From assembly GCA_022565595.1 (NCBI GenBank), contig JAIUML010000018.1:28587-92586 (forward strand): DNA of 64,000 bases, read 5' to 3'. Source of the stretch: Saccharospirillum sp. Lineage in GTDB: Bacteria > Pseudomonadota > Gammaproteobacteria > Pseudomonadales > Natronospirillaceae. The translations under genes were made by a program, and so were the position numbers. Below the pieces are notes generated by a model. The model saw nothing but the letters and a program-made list of their open reading frames with translations. It did not search any database and was not told the DNA's origin. This document shows positions 63,871 through 64,000 of the stretch, one piece after another. The first letter of the stretch is position 1. Each line of letters starts with the position of its first letter.

Positions 63871-64000
63871 ACGCGCCTCCCAAGTCAGGGAGCCCCAAGC
63901 GGGGCAGGGCAGAGCCAAACGCGCAACTGCCGATCTTTAACATCGAGAATCAAGTAATTCGTGTGGGCGCTTGTAGGTCGACCAATAGAAGTTCAGCTTC
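63871..64000 (+). ncRNA. Leader of a ribosomal RNA operon (16S gene begins beyond the window)
   Basis: The leader contains CGATCTTTAACA (63931-63942), close to the boxA antitermination sequence TGCTCTTTAACA. CAAGTAATTCGTGTGGGCGC, as usually found shortly before 16S in gammaproteobacteria, follows. The 16S 5' end itself is not reached. Confidence 0.8.

Overview
The window looks like chromosome of a free-living, probably marine or halotolerant gammaproteobacterium. The end of the window (rplM-rpsI, petABC, sspAB, then an rRNA operon leader) is a gene order I know from Pseudomonas/Oceanospirillales-type genomes. A Saccharospirillum/Reinekea-like host is my best guess, but it is an inference from gene content and not proven. 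I see no prophage, insertion sequence, CRISPR array or tRNA gene. Almost all genes are intact and closely packed.

Layout. (1) 0.1-6.7 kb: amine and beta-alanine catabolism (puuC, an omega-amino acid:pyruvate aminotransferase, mmsA, puuB), interrupted by three copies of a long structured intergenic repeat. (2) 6.7-9.6 kb: a TetR/hydrolase pair with a palindromic operator, then a compact SoxR locus in which two SoxR-type promoters (19-bp spacers) drive a DUF1127 gene and a VOC-family gene. (3) 9.6-11.5 kb: a tiny secreted-peptide gene and a two-gene unit encoding a membrane protein and a lipoprotein with a coiled coil, a YadA-like head, a spike-like beta region and a C-terminal PAAR-like tip. 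(4) 11.7-21.7 kb: signalling and transport genes (YaiI, diguanylate cyclase, CBS protein, MFS and DMT transporters, histidine kinase/response regulator, DUF4397 lipoprotein, TauE-type exporter). (5) 21.7-28.3 kb: cydABDC with a short-Q-loop CydA and an FNR/ANR-type box, then a 1-Cys peroxiredoxin. (6) 28.4-34 kb: lacZ, a lytic-transglycosylase-like protein, and a DUF2237-phhB-small ORF operon. (7) 34-38.7 kb: SDR, solute-binding-like protein, leuA-holD-like-rimI. (8) 38.7-45.1 kb: an alpha-glucoside operon (aglE-aglF-aglG-GH13-lacI) with LacI-type operators. (9) 45.5-50.6 kb: a six-TM chemoreceptor and a Bug-type periplasmic protein translationally coupled to a Cache-PAS-GGDEF-EAL protein. (10) 50.9-56.7 kb: cmoAB, and a ferric iron ABC importer in two Fur-box-controlled units. 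(11) 56.8-64 kb: prfC, ribosomal proteins, cytochrome bc1, sspAB and the rrn leader with two stringent-type promoters.

The most unusual items are the PAAR-tipped lipoprotein, the intergenic repeat family whose stems differ in sequence but keep pairing, the miniature SoxR regulon, and the Bug/c-di-GMP operon. Start sites were adjusted by eye using ribosome binding sites, signal peptides and stop/start overlaps.
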